This document shows, piece after piece, positions 20,010 through 31,482 of a stretch of 64,000 bases of DNA (the stretch's first letter is position 1; each line of letters opens with the position of its first letter). Under the pieces are notes generated by a model. It saw nothing but the letters and a program-made list of their open reading frames with translations, searched no databases and was not told where the DNA came from. Made by a program: the position numbers and the translations under genes. The DNA is from Amoebophrya sp. A120 (taxonomy: Eukaryota > Sar > Dinophyceae > Syndiniales > Amoebophryaceae): assembly GCA_905178155.1 (NCBI GenBank), contig CAJINV010000006.1:378398-442397 (forward strand). The letters are read 5' to 3'.

Positions 20010-21031
20010 GGTTAGTATGTGTATCAACGTGTGCTGTGTGATGGGCTGTAAGAGTTGTAATTGGAGGTCTACTAAGGGCAATCTTAATGCTCCTGAGCAG
20101 GAGACCTGGAACTAGATAAAGGCTCGGCTCGAAGTTGGACAACAAACATCACTTCTCACGTAAAACTGAAAATTATTATGGTGTTTCGGCATCTTCACGG
20201 AATCCGGAAGGGTGATCGATGCGATGCGCGGACACCCAAGCTGTGACAAGTAGCTTCTGATGAAGAACAGAGGCACGACGCTCTTGGCGCACTTATTGCC
20301 CTGTACAGAGAAACAGATTGGGGGAGCGCAATCATGTTCCCAAAGTTCCTACAAGTAGATTTCGTTTAACGAAAAATCCGAATCCGTGGTAAGTCCCTAA
20401 AACTTCCTGTGCATACGTGCTGTCATAATTCGCTAGTATTTTTGATCCGTAAATCTCGATATTAAATACCTTCTGCTATGCAAAACTTGTCGCGGCCTAA
20501 AATAACCTCGCTAGCATCCCAACATCTACTTCCACCATCAACTGCACTTCTTTCAACAAAAAAATCCTGGTGCTTGGCTTCAGTCTGGTTGCACCGTGCG
20601 GCTTCTTGTGTGGGAAAATAGCAGCTTCTACGATACTGTGCATCTAGTACTTGGAGGTCTAGCTACAAATTCGTGCTGCAGGTAAAAATTCTATTCCTGA
20701 CATTTCAAATGGTAAGAGTGTTCATGTTGAGTTTGGTTGTGTTTTTAAGCACATCCCCTAGTTCCAGCTTCATGTACAGTGGTTCTACTTGGAGTTCTTT
20801 ATATACTTAGTGCTTGGAGTTGTACGCAAGACTTTGCAGAGCAGTCTGTTGTTTTAGTTTTTTCTTTAATTTTCTGCATCATTCGGTGCCTCGTATTCTT
20901 CTTCTTCACGAAAGTCGTAGCCATTATTAATTCAAGTAATCGAAGGACGACAGCTTCCGGGTCCGTCGTCCCATGGTGCCCTTTAAAAAAACCGAGGCGT
21001 AGTTCCTGTAAGTCAAGAAGAAAAAAAATCC
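20010..21031. other. Intergenic stretch between gene 6 and the Canopy gene
   Basis: AT-rich, no introner, no gene seen. Confidence 0.6.
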
Positions 21032-24000
21032 TTATCGTCGACAGCCCGCTAGGAAGCCCTCCTCCTCCTCCTCTTTTTCCGTGTTGATGGCTTGCATGGT
21101 CTGTTCGGATTGCTGCTCCTGCATGAGTATCAAATGCAAACATGTCTGGGTCTGGAAGAGTGCCAGGCTTGTCATGCAGGTTTTCCATGACCCATGAGGT
21201 CTGGTATGTAGGACCTAGCATGACAGACTCTGATGTGAGAGTTCTATCATGCCTATCCTGCATGAGAAACTGCCTCTCGATTAGGTCAAAAGTGGACAGC
21301 TTTTGGTAATCATGCAAAAATCTGTGTTGCCAACACAGATTGTTACATGATTCAGATGGAGCATGACAAGTTGCAACCTTCCAGACCCAGACATTTTTGC
21401 ATTTGATAATGGCCTCCATCTCTCCCGGGCTCATTATGGGGTTCTCAAATCAGTTACACTCTCAACTGTTACATGAATTTGTAATGCAAGAATGGCAAAA
21501 GTGCAAGGCAGAAGATTGCGCATTTTGCATTACAAGAAGTTGGGCGCATATTATAATGCTATCTAGTGCGTCGAGAACTTGTCATGCGAAGCAGCCTGGT
21601 CCTGTAGATATGTACTGCAGTTTTGCATTACAAACTCATGCAGCAGTTGAGAATGTAACAGTTGAGAACGCCATACTCATGGGGTCCGCCTTGTCGCCGC
21701 CCTCCGCCACCCAGTTATCCGTATCCAGTGCAAAAGTATCGCACTCGTAGTTGTAATTGCAATTATGCATTACAAATCTTTTTCCTAACGTCAATCAGCA
21801 TTACAAATTCCATTTCTCATGTTGAGGAAATTTGAAATGCAACTCATACTAGTACGATGCTTTAGCGTTTTCAATTCATAATCCGCTTCTTCGGTCAACT
21901 TGGACGCGTTCAGTTCGAGGGACTCCTGCCGCTTGTCGCACAACTCTTCTGTCTATGACAGCGCACAACTCCCCCTCCCCCTAATTTGTATTGCTAATAT
22001 TGCATGGACATCAATACAAACACCCGCATCTAAGGAGACTGTGCATGATAGGTTCATGCGCGTAATGTAGTACTGTTTGGGATTCCGGAATCTGTCATGC
22101 GAACAATGCCACAGGGCAGCGCTTGGATTTGGTATTTTGCATGACAAATGAGGGGGAGGGGGAGTTGTGCACTCTCATACTGTCTTGTCATCGCCAAGGT
22201 CCTTGCAGTCCGCGTCGCCCTCGTATTCTCTTTTTTTCTGCTCTCTTCGAGCTATTTCCAGTGCCGAGGAAGATGATGATACTAGTGCAGCTCCCGGGGA
22301 TTTCTTTTCATGTGCAGCTATCAACTGTAAAAATGTCTGGGTCTGGAAGATTCTGAGATTTGTCATGCATATTTTGCATGCTCCAGGATGTTTGTAATGC
22401 GCGACCTAGCACCACAGGTTCTTCGAGAGCTTCCTGATGCCTACTCCGCATGACAAAAGCCCTTCCCACGTAGCAGAAGCGAGACCTCTCTTGCTGGTCA
22501 TGCAATACAGATTCTTTTAGAGTCCAAAGTTAGCATCACAAGTTGCATTCTTCCAGACCCAGACATTTTTACACTTGATAGCAGCGGTCGAGGATTTACT
22601 TCCCTGTCCTGATCGAGCAACAACCTTCTCTGCTGCAGTCGAGGGGTTTGCCGCAGTAGTTGGCTCGTCGATTTTCATCCCGAGAGATGGAGTTGTTGTG
22701 CTCGAAGCTGTACTTCTTTCTTGCGCGGGCGAAAGAGATGAACTCGCATCCACCGCAGCAACCATCAACTCGCCACTGGGTCCCAGTTGCGTGCTCGAGA
22801 GGGCCGGGGCCAAAGCTGGTGTTTCAGTTTCCCCGCCGGTCTTTCCTTCATTTTTTGTGCTGGTGGGGGCTGAAGATGCTGCATACTGGTCTCCTGTGGT
22901 CTTCACCTGTTGCGCAACTCGTTCCTCTCGCGGGACGACCTTCGTCCGCTTTTGCAACGCGGATGATTCTATCAAATGCAAAAGTATCGTACTCGCATTG
23001 CGATCATGCGTTACAAGTCTTCATCTTAAGCTAAATTCGCGTTACAAATTTTATTTCTCATGCTGAGGAAATTTGTAATGCATTTATACGAGTACGATAC
23101 TTTTGCAGTTTATAGATTCGTCTCCCTCGCCTTCCCCTCCTTCCTCCCCCCCTTCCTCGCCCGCCGTTATCCTGTCGAAAAACGGTGCCCACTACACCCC
23201 GGACTTGTAATGCAAATCTGCAAATCTAAAAATGTGTGCTCATGTGCATGATCCACGTGAGAAACAGCTGCTAAGTAAAAATGCTGTCTGGGAGTGCGTC
23301 ATGCTAGAGTCAGGATGTTGAGGCGATTGCAGCTGCACCAGATATTAAACACAATTTTACATTGCTCGCCCAAGTTTCTCATGCGCAGCAGCTAAAACTT
23401 GTCGATTTGATAATTACCCGATTCTACTCCATCTTGTCTCTGGGAAGATGGTGGGCCCGTTTTTGCTCAGGTTAGCCGTCTCCTCTGCCGCCTTGTCCTC
23501 TGCCTCGGCCGCTTCTTTGTCGGCCGCGATGCGTTCCTTGGCTTTTTTCGTTTTCTCGCTGTCATCCTTGGCTTGACTCTCCTCTTCGTCCTCCTGCTGA
23601 AAAAGTGCCAGGCAGTTGGAGACAAACTCCATGTATCAAGTGCCAATATGTCTCGGTCGGGAAGATCATGCTGTTTTTGCATGACATAGAAGGTCATGGA
23701 TCGTTCCAGCATCACAGGTTTCGAGGCAGATCCGCAATGCCTAATCCGCATGACAAATCCTCCACTTTGTTGACAGGAAATGGACAACTTTTGCTGCCTC
23801 TACATGAGAGATTTGTGTTGAGTTGTGATAGGCGCTTCACAAGTGCGCACCCATCCAGACCCATACATATTTGCAATGCATACCATGTACGCCGTGTAGT
23901 CTTTGGATTCGTTGCGGCGGCACTTCGCCAGCAGTTCATGGCACTGGCGTCGCTCCAAACGTTTGCGCAGCTTCACCAAATTGGCCTCTCGGAGAGCGAA

Positions 24001-27000
24001 GCACGCAGCAGCCGTCTCGATGGGATTGGGGTCGTCGTTGGGGATTTTCATCTCGGTTTTTCCCGGCGGGTAACACACCGCCGGACTCGAACGGCCTTTG
24101 TCGTGGTACACCTCCGTTTATCCTGTGCAAAAGTATCGTAGTCGTACAAATGCTAGTAATGCAAGTCTTGCATTACAAATCTTGTTTCCAAGGCAAATCT
24201 GCATTGCAAATTTTATTTCTCATGCTGAGGAACAAATTTGTAATGCATTTATACGAGTACGATACTTTTGCAGTTCATACCGTCCCCAGATCGCTCTCTG
24301 CCTCTTCCTATGCATTGCAAATATCGATCTGGGTCCTCTGGATAATCCATTTCATGCAATACAGATCGTAGCATCACGCAGCTTCCGCATGACAAATCCA
24401 GATCCCGACATCACATTTGCAATGCATACTTCCTCTTCTTCTCCACCCTCCTCCTCTTCCCCGCCTTCGTCCTCGCCACCTTTCTCTTCTTCTTCTTCTG
24501 GATATTCTTCTTCTGGATATTCTTCTTCAGCAGGGTATTGTTCCTCAGGTTCCGGCTCCGGTTGTTTTCGTTTGGGCTCATCATCATCTGCTCCGTCATC
24601 TCCTTGAAATCCGTCATCGCCGTCTTTCTTATCTTCACCGTCCTTCTTCTTATCAAATGCAAAATATGTCTGGGCGGTGTGGAAGGTTGCAACCTGTGAT
24701 CAAGCGTCCTATGGATCACACAAAAATCTGGCTTGCGTGGTCACCTCAAAACTTGCCCTTTTTTGGCCACCATAGGGAGTTCGTCATGCAGGACAGGCAT
24801 GATAGAGATAGACCACTCGCAGAATCTGTCATGCTAGGCCCTGCATTCCAGACCTCATGGGGCATGGAAATTCTGTATGACAAGTTTGGATCCTTCCAGA
24901 CCTCCCAGACTACATATTTGCATTTGATACTTGTTTGACCCCCTCCTCCGCATAAGGTTCATTGGGTTCATGTAGCTTGCCGCTGTTCCCAATCCGCGTA
25001 TCAAAAGGAAAAATCCCCCCCATATCCGCGCGAAGTTCCTGCTGCTGGATTTGCGTACACAGATCAGATTTGTCTTGCAGTAGAGGACTGCAGGCCCATG
25101 GTAAGCCTGAGGAGAGAGGTTTTGGCCTAGGCGCCGAGCATGGCAAACAACATGAATGCTGTCGGCCCAGCAGCATCACAAAGCGCCCGCATAATGCGAC
25201 GGAGCAGCCTGTCGAGTTGCCTTCTTGCAAGACGGAGACGATTTGTGGTCCCAAATCAGCATTGCGAAATTTCTGCGGCGTAACTTTTCGATATGGGGAG
25301 GGGAAATTTTTCCTTACGATACCTCTTTTGGCCGCTTTTGCTCCTCCGTACGCCACGCCCGCGGCTTTCATATGGGTGTGTCAGAGTTGAAATCGACAAA
25401 GTTGAAATAATTTGTCTTCGCATAAAATGGATGCGAGTTGGAACCCAGTTTCTAAGTGGCGCATGACAAATCTCGGTGGTCCCTAAATCCAGTTTGTAAT
25501 GCTGTTTAGGCAAAGAAGAGTGATTTTCTCATGCTACTTTAGCAGCTCGAGCTGTAACCCCAAACAGGCTTACAATCGGCCCCACTTGCCTGCTCTGCAA
25601 CACACGTGCCTCGGGTCATGCGTTTTATGCATTGCAAATTATTTCAACTTTGACGATTTCAAACCTGACGCTTCAATATTTCACGCTTTTCGAGTATCAA
25701 AGTGAAAAGTCCCACCGTCCCATATCAAAGATGAAATTTGTGATGCTGATTTGTGGCCACAAATCACCTTTGTCTTGCCTACAGGGAAATGGGAGCCTTG
25801 TGGCGCATTCTACAGCCAGTCTGTCATGCACTTTCGCGTACTGCAAACCTGTTTGCCATGCCTAATTGCTAGCCATCTGCATACTCGAGGAACAGGCTTG
25901 AAAAATACCGCGAAGCACTTTCTGCAAGACAAAGCTGATTTATTGTGACCACAAATCAGCAGCGCAAAGACAATTATTTCCATCTTGATGTGGGGCGTGG
26001 GGATTTTTCCTCACAATACCGAGGCTGCTTTCTTCGAGAGCTGTTTGCTTTTGGTGATTCCTTTTCCCAGCTTGCCGTGCTCGTAACTCTCTTTCGTTTT
26101 TTGCGCCGCCTCTATAGACTTCTCTTTCGCCTTTTGCGCCTATCCTGAGCAAAAACGTCCCCACTGACTAGTCAAGATGGGGATTTTGCAACACAAACCT
26201 GGAGGCTTTGGGAGTCACGCATGACAAGTTGCAAGCCGTAGTGCAGCTTAGCAAGGACAGTCGCATGACAAATCCATCTGCTCATGCTGTTATTTACAGC
26301 ATTTGCATTACGAATTCCAAAGCACGATAGAAAATGGCTCTCATGGGGATGCGCATTACAAATGTTTCTGCAATTGCAAATCTGCATGACAACTCTGGTG
26401 TGGGGACGTTTCTACTCAGGATAGCGCTCCTTTTTTGGTTTTCTCCTTGAGAAACTGGGCGGTGGTGCGACTGTATCAAATGCAAACATCGATCTGGGCC
26501 TCGAAGAAAGCAAGTTTGTCATGCTTGTCTGGCATGACTCTTGTGACTCTGTGATGCATGTTGAGCAGGGAACATCAAAGGGTCTCTTGTCTGTCATGCA
26601 AAAACGCAATTTGTGATGCGGAAAACGAAACACATGGAAGCTCAAAAAGTGGTCATGCCTGGATGCGTATTCTTCCAGTGTTTGCCATGCCCACGATTCA
26701 CAGATTTGCACCACAAATTTCCAGACCCAGATCGGCATCGGTAGTTGCAATGCATAGACCCTTGTATTCCTTGATATCCAAGTGCTGCGGGCCGCTGTAG
26801 TACCGCAAGTTGGTGCGCATGGTGTCAATCATGGTGAACATTTTGTAGCTATGCTGAGCAAATAAAACGTTCCCCGGCGCCCAGGGCTGTCATGCAAATC
26901 TGCACGCCTAACACGTTTCTCATGCGCGGCCCCATGAGGAGCATTCTCTATATCGTGCTGTCGTGGTATAATTTGCCACCATGCTGAATCAGGCTATTAA

Positions 27001-30000
27001 GGTCGTCGATTTGTAATGCTGTTGTGCTAGCTGAAGCGGGGCGACTACGCTACACGCCCAAACTTGTCATGCGCGACAGCCAAATCTTGTGGATTATTTG
27101 TGTAGCTGATTTCCCATCTTGACTATCAGGTGGAAACGTTTTTGCTTTAGGATAATAGCTGCACTCCCCGCAGTTTTCGAGCAGCGTCTGCGCCTATGCT
27201 GTGCAGAAGTATCGCACTCATAGTAGTAATGATCGCAGTCATGCATTACAACTCCTTCTTAACTTAAATCCGCATGACCAATTCCACTTTTCATCCTGAG
27301 GGGATTTGTCATGCGATTTCTACTAGTACGATGCTTTTGCACAGGATAGCGCCAGGTGCTCGGACACGGTCGGGTGGCCCTTGCCCGCGAGCTCTCGGTC
27401 CAGAATCCCCCTGCTTATCAAATGCAAATGTGTCTGGGTCTACTTGTTATGCTGGGTCAGTATAAACAAGTTTCTGAGCTTCTAGGTGTTGCCTATTCTG
27501 CATGACACACTGCGTTTCTGTATGACAGAAAAGTGGTGCTCTTTGGTAACGTGCATGACAGATTTGAGAGTCGTGCCAGACAAGCATGACAAACATGCAT
27601 TCTTCCAGCAGACCCAGACATATTTGCACCTGATATTGCTCAGCATGCCGCCACTCACCCCGCGGATGCAGTTGTCGGCCGAGGCGACCTATGCAAAAAT
27701 GTCTGGGTCTGGCAGGTCACAACTTGTGATGCTGTTTTCGGATTCTAAACAAATTTGTGTTGCATGACCAGCAAGAGGAGCCCGGTTTGTCCTACGTGGA
27801 GAGGGCATTTCTCATGCGGAATAGGCAACAGGAAGCCCTCCAGAAATCTGTGATACTAGGCCATGCATCACAGACACTCATGGATCAAGCAGAATATGCA
27901 TGACAAACCTCGCAATCTTCCAGACCCAGACATTTTTGCAGTTGATACGAGCAGGTTGGCCGCGTGCAGGTCGCCCTTCTCCAATAAGGCTCCCGTGTCC
28001 TGGGCCTTGCTTCGGAAGGGTAGGTATGCATTGCAAATATCCCTGGAGGTCTGGAAGGTTGGAACTTGTAATGCTAGCTTTCCATACCTAGGAAATCTGT
28101 ATTGCAAGTAACCAACAAAAGTCCTCGCGGCCTCTTTTGTACATGCAAAAACGCAGTTTCTCATGCGGGTTGCCATCTATGAGGAAGCGTTCTGGAAAGT
28201 TGTCATGTGCCTGGGTTGCATTTGGAACTCTTTCTATCATCCACATTTTAGCATTACAAGTTTCCAGAGGACCCAGACATATTTGCAACTGATAGTAGGT
28301 GCATGCCAACAGCCGCGGTGCGGGTGGAAGCCGCGGCGGTGCCCGGGAGCACTTTCTGGTAACAAATTACGCGGGCGAACTCGTGCAGAATCGGACTCGT
28401 CTCGCCAAAAACTTTTCCCGCCAGGGACAAGACCACCACGTCATCCGCTGGGTATTGCCGGTCCGCTTGCCGCCCTAGCCCGGTACTGGCAACCTTGGCA
28501 TTGATGACCAGAAATTTGTCGTAGTTCTCCAAAAATTTGTTGTAGGCTTGCTTTTTCGTGTTGAAAACGAGCATGCGGTCCCCGGCGTCGTTCGATTCGG
28601 TCCTTTTTATCGTAAGGAAAAATCCCCCCTCCCCATATCGAAGCGGTATATTTCCGAAAGTTTGCGTTGCTGATTTGAGACCACAAATCACGTCTGTCTT
28701 GCAAGAAGACAAGTGCAGAGGCTTCCACGCCATTGTGGAAGCGATTTGGCATGCTGTTGCGCCTAGGGGACAGCCGTTAGTAATGCTCAACAACTAGTAG
28801 ACCCAAACGCCCCGCCTACCTAGGCCGAGGATCTGGCTGCGATGCCCTATTGCAAGACAGCGCGCATTTGTGTACGGAAACCCAGCATCAGAAACTTCGT
28901 CTCGATATGGGGAGGCGGCATTTTTCCTTACGACACTTTTCTCCAGCGAGCGATACTTGTCTTTCACCTCCTTCATCTTGTTAATGGACTGTTTTACCAT
29001 ATGGCGTTCTCAGTTGTTACATTCTCAACTGTTACATGACTTTGTGATGCAAGAATGGCAACAGGAAATAAGGCCGGATCTTGCAACTCTCGCATTACAA
29101 ATTCGGCACAGATTCCCATGCTGTTTAGCCCTTCCAAAGTTTGTCATGCGAGGCAGCTTCACTGTGTGGACGTTGATGCTCATTTTGCATGACAAATCAT
29201 GTAACAGTTGAGAATGTAACATTTGAGAACGCCATACACCATATCGTTCAGATGTGCCTGGGGGCAGATCTCGTGTGTGGGAATGGTGGACTCCATCCGC
29301 AATTCGCCCCAAAGCGAGGTCATGATGCCCCGATAGGTTGGCCGTGGTAATTTCCGAGCCGTGACGGAGGACATAATGAAATCTGTACAGAGCTTTTTCT
29401 TACTCAGGTTCATCCACTCCTTCTCGCATTTCTCCTTCAACTCTTCATCCCCCTCCATCGCCATCGTGTCCTCCGTATACATTGCAAGAGCATCGTACTA
29501 GTTAGTAGTAAAATCGCAATACAAATTTGCTTACTGTGACATCAAATGGAATTTGCTATGCTGATTTAGCTTGGAAAGGAGATTTGTCTTGCATGATTGC
29601 GATTATTAGTACGAGCACGATACTTATTTTGCAAAGGATACTCCGGGGTTTTGCAGTGCTGCTTGATGATCTGCGGCGGCATCTGGTCGAAGAGTTATCC
29701 TGTGCAAAAGTATCGCACTCGTATTGCAATCATGCATTGCAAATTTCTTTCTTGAGGTAAATCAGCATTACAAATCTAATTTCTCATGCTGAGGAAATTT
29801 GTAATGCATTTATACGAGTTGTACGATGCTTTTGCATTGCATAACAGTTGTGTGCATGCGACCGGCTGAATGAAGCGCTCCAGAAGCTTCACCTGGTTCA
29901 AAGCCTTATGGCCTGCTCAAACGTTACAATCTCAAACGTTACAATAGAATCTGGATTTTGTCTTGCATAATGAGCATGACAGACTCGCAGACCACTCCAC

Positions 30001-31482
30001 TTTCTGCAACACAAATTCGGCAGATTGTAGTGCGGTTTGGGACTCCGGAACTTGTCATGCGCAGTCCTATGAGACTTGGCTAGATCATGCACTTCTTGCA
30101 TCACAGATTTCCAANNNNNNNNNNNNNNNNNNNNNNNNNNNNNNNNNNNNNNNNNNNNNNNNNNNNNNNNNNNNNNNNNNNNNNNNNNNNNNNNNNNNNN
30201 NNNNNNNNNNNNNNTGAGAAGAATGTCCGGCGCGCCCTTCGTTTTTTTTGAGAAGATTCAAAGGGGGCGCGGGGGTCCGAAAGTTCAAGAATATTTATCA
30301 ATATCCGATGTAACGTTTGAGCAGGTCATAAGCTTCTGTGTCCTCTTCGGAGCTCTCTTCTTCTTTGTCCTTTTTCCCCCCGCTCTTCTTGCCCCCACCG
30401 CCACCTTTCTTGTCCTCTTTTTTCTCCTCCTCTTCGTCTTCCTTTCCCGCTGCTTTTGCGTCGCCTTTTGCGCCGGGCTTTTTCTTGTCTTCCTCGCTGT
30501 CATCGTCAGTGTAAGCGTCATCGCCACTGTCGTCGTCGCCGTCGTCCTCCTCGTCTTCAGCCTTGAGCTCCAGCAACGACGCCTCAATCGATGATTCGAT
30601 ATTTTTCGTGATCATGCCGTTTTTCTTTCTCGCCCCCTTGACGCCGTTTTTTTTACCGGATAAAGTAGTAGATGATGACACAACTACTTGCGGTGCCGGG
30701 GAAAGATCGCGACGTCCGTCGGTAGTCATCTTCCGGGTGTCCGGACTACTGGTTTTTATTCCAGACGAGGTGGACGCAGAAGTCTTTCTCATCTCGTTGT
30801 TGTCTTCCAGAAATTGCAACTGCTCTTCGCGTAAAGTCTCGTCGTTCTGGGCCCCCGCTTCTGGGTAGTCGGAAAGCGGATAGAACAAGGACTCCTTCCC
30901 CGAGTCAGCGCGGTTGTTCGTGGAGGCAGATGAAGTGCTACCACCACTGCCCGGTCTTTGTTCCCCCTGTCGTCCGTTCCCGAACGCGGCAATGCAGAAG
31001 GTGGTTAAAACGTCGATCACGTGAAGGAAAACGAGAAACGCGACGGGAAAGAGGATGTACCGCTTTATCAGTCGAAACGTTTTTGTGTTCGCGATCGGGT
31101 CAAATTGGTTGTTCAGGAAATCGAAATTGATGCGAGCTGTATTAAATACCGCTGTCGTTGAAGTCGAACCGGTGGCGGAACTTTTTCTCGCATGATCAGC
31201 TGCCCAGCAGGCGTCTATTTTTCGCTTTCCTCTTCTACTTTCGGACGTTGCAGTAGATGCTGACCTTGTTGGGGCACTAGAAGCAGTAGAACCGTCGGCT
31301 GCATGATCCACATCTCCGCTTGAAGATGTTGTTATTTTTACCGCGCTCCTCGTGCAGCTCCCCGCACTGCCTCCTTCCTGCGGGTTGCTGACAAAATCCT
31401 CGTGACGTTCGACGTCCAGTGGTGGGTCCGGGTTTATTTCGCCCGGGTGGGGCGGAGGTTGACTTGCAGCAGATGCGGACAT
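21032..31482 (-). CDS. Gene 6: acidic single-pass membrane protein, unknown function
   Basis: Twenty-seven exons separated by 26 introners join exactly in frame to 1286 aa, from ATG at 31482 to TAA at 21032-21034. The first exon (30331-31482) encodes a Ser/Thr-rich N-terminus, one likely membrane helix (YILFPVAFLVFLHVIDVL, about residues 144-170) and a strongly acidic and Lys-rich segment. A more globular middle follows (KKQAYNKFLENYDKFLVINA, then DVVVLSLAGKVFGE), with Cys-containing stretches. Near residues 815-900 there is a tract of Glu, Pro and Tyr with repeats of PEEEY. Further on come a Lys/Glu/Ala coiled-coil-like region and an acidic C-terminal part ending EEEEEGFLAGCRR. I recognise no domain. 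The apparent stop at 30298 lies inside an introner and is not the end of the gene. Confidence 0.85.
21128..21408. mobile_element. Introner, family A, in gene 6
   Basis: 281 bp; duplication ATGAG/ATGGC. Confidence 0.88.
21435..21675. mobile_element. Introner, family H, in gene 6
   Basis: 241 bp; duplication CTCAT/CTCAT. Confidence 0.93.
21722..21880. mobile_element. Introner, family B, in gene 6
   Basis: 159 bp; duplication ATCCG/ATCCG. Confidence 0.93.
21954..22179. mobile_element. Introner, family E, in gene 6
   Basis: 226 bp; duplication CTGTC/CTGTC. Same length as the E copy in RPC25. Confidence 0.94.
22319..22580. mobile_element. Introner, family A, in gene 6
   Basis: 262 bp; duplication GCAGC/GCAGC. 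Confidence 0.94.
22970..23114. mobile_element. Introner, family B, in gene 6
   Basis: 145 bp; duplication GATTC/GATTC. Outer left end is TATCAAATGC, usual for family A. Confidence 0.93.
23168..23474. mobile_element. Introner, family D, in gene 6
   Basis: 307 bp; duplication GCCGT/GCCGT. Right terminus is GGTTA instead of GGATA. Confidence 0.92.
23634..23882. mobile_element. Introner, family A, in gene 6
   Basis: 249 bp; duplication CCATG/CCATG. Confidence 0.94.
24119..24279. mobile_element. Introner, family B, in gene 6
   Basis: 161 bp; duplication CCGTT/CCGTC. Confidence 0.92.
24309..24428. mobile_element. Short introner, family A, in gene 6
   Basis: 120 bp, less than half the usual A length; duplication CTTCC/CTTCC. 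Both ends are present; most of the inner part is missing. Confidence 0.88.
24651..24929. mobile_element. Introner, family A, in gene 6
   Basis: 279 bp; duplication CTTCT/CTTGT. Confidence 0.91.
24999..25321. mobile_element. Introner, family C, in gene 6
   Basis: 323 bp; duplication CCGCG/CCTCT. Confidence 0.88.
25371..25678. mobile_element. Introner, family G, in gene 6
   Basis: 308 bp; duplication TTTCA/TTTCA. Same length as the G copy in gene 1. Confidence 0.94.
25695..26018. mobile_element. Introner, family C, in gene 6
   Basis: 324 bp; duplication TCGAG/CCGAG. Only 16 bp separate it from the preceding G element. Confidence 0.9.
26141..26423. mobile_element. Introner, family D, in gene 6
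   Basis: 283 bp; duplication GCGCC/GCGCT. Confidence 0.92.
26474..26756. mobile_element. Introner, family A, in gene 6
   Basis: 283 bp; duplication GACTG/GACCC. Confidence 0.88.
26850..27154. mobile_element. Introner, family D, in gene 6
   Basis: 305 bp; duplication GTAGC/ATAGC. Left terminus TATGCTGAGC. Confidence 0.9.
27195..27348. mobile_element. Introner, family B, in gene 6
   Basis: 154 bp; duplication GCGCC/GCGCC. Confidence 0.94.
27416..27635. mobile_element. Introner, family A, shortened, in gene 6
   Basis: 220 bp; duplication CTGCT/TTGCT. The left subterminal part is shortened. Confidence 0.9.
27690..27947. mobile_element. Introner, family A, in gene 6
   Basis: 258 bp; duplication CGACC/CGAGC. 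Confidence 0.92.
28025..28294. mobile_element. Introner, family A, in gene 6
   Basis: 270 bp; duplication GTAGG/GTAGG. Confidence 0.93.
28608..28935. mobile_element. Introner, family C, in gene 6
   Basis: 328 bp; duplication CTTTT/CTTTT. Right terminus is CGACA, not GATA, yet removal is still needed for the frame. Confidence 0.92.
29000..29236. mobile_element. Introner, family H, in gene 6
   Basis: 237 bp; duplication TACCA/CACCA. Confidence 0.92.
29476..29640. mobile_element. Introner, family B, in gene 6
   Basis: 165 bp; duplication CTCCG/CTCCG. Confidence 0.93.
29696..29843. mobile_element. Introner, family B, in gene 6
   Basis: 148 bp; duplication AGAGT/ACAGT. Confidence 0.92.
29907..30330. 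mobile_element. Introner, family I, containing the assembly gap, in gene 6
   Basis: 424 positions including 100 N; duplication AGCCT/AGCTT. Inverted ends TATGNCCTGCTCAAACGTTA. The sequence after the gap (30215-30300) is unlike other elements, so the true length is unknown. Removal joins ...EEDTEA to LNQVKLLERF. Confidence 0.85.
30115..30214. other. Assembly gap of 100 N
   Basis: A run of exactly 100 N inside the family I element; a placeholder of that size usually means unknown length. Confidence 0.99.

Noticed and set aside
22970-23474. A one-base frame error in gene 6 between two elements
   Set aside because: It came from miscounting a run of seven G on the minus strand of exon 23115-23167; with the correct count the junctions are in frame.
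30298-31482. A self-contained 394-aa single-exon gene
   Set aside because: The last ten codons and the stop lie inside a family I introner; removing it extends the frame through 26 further exons.
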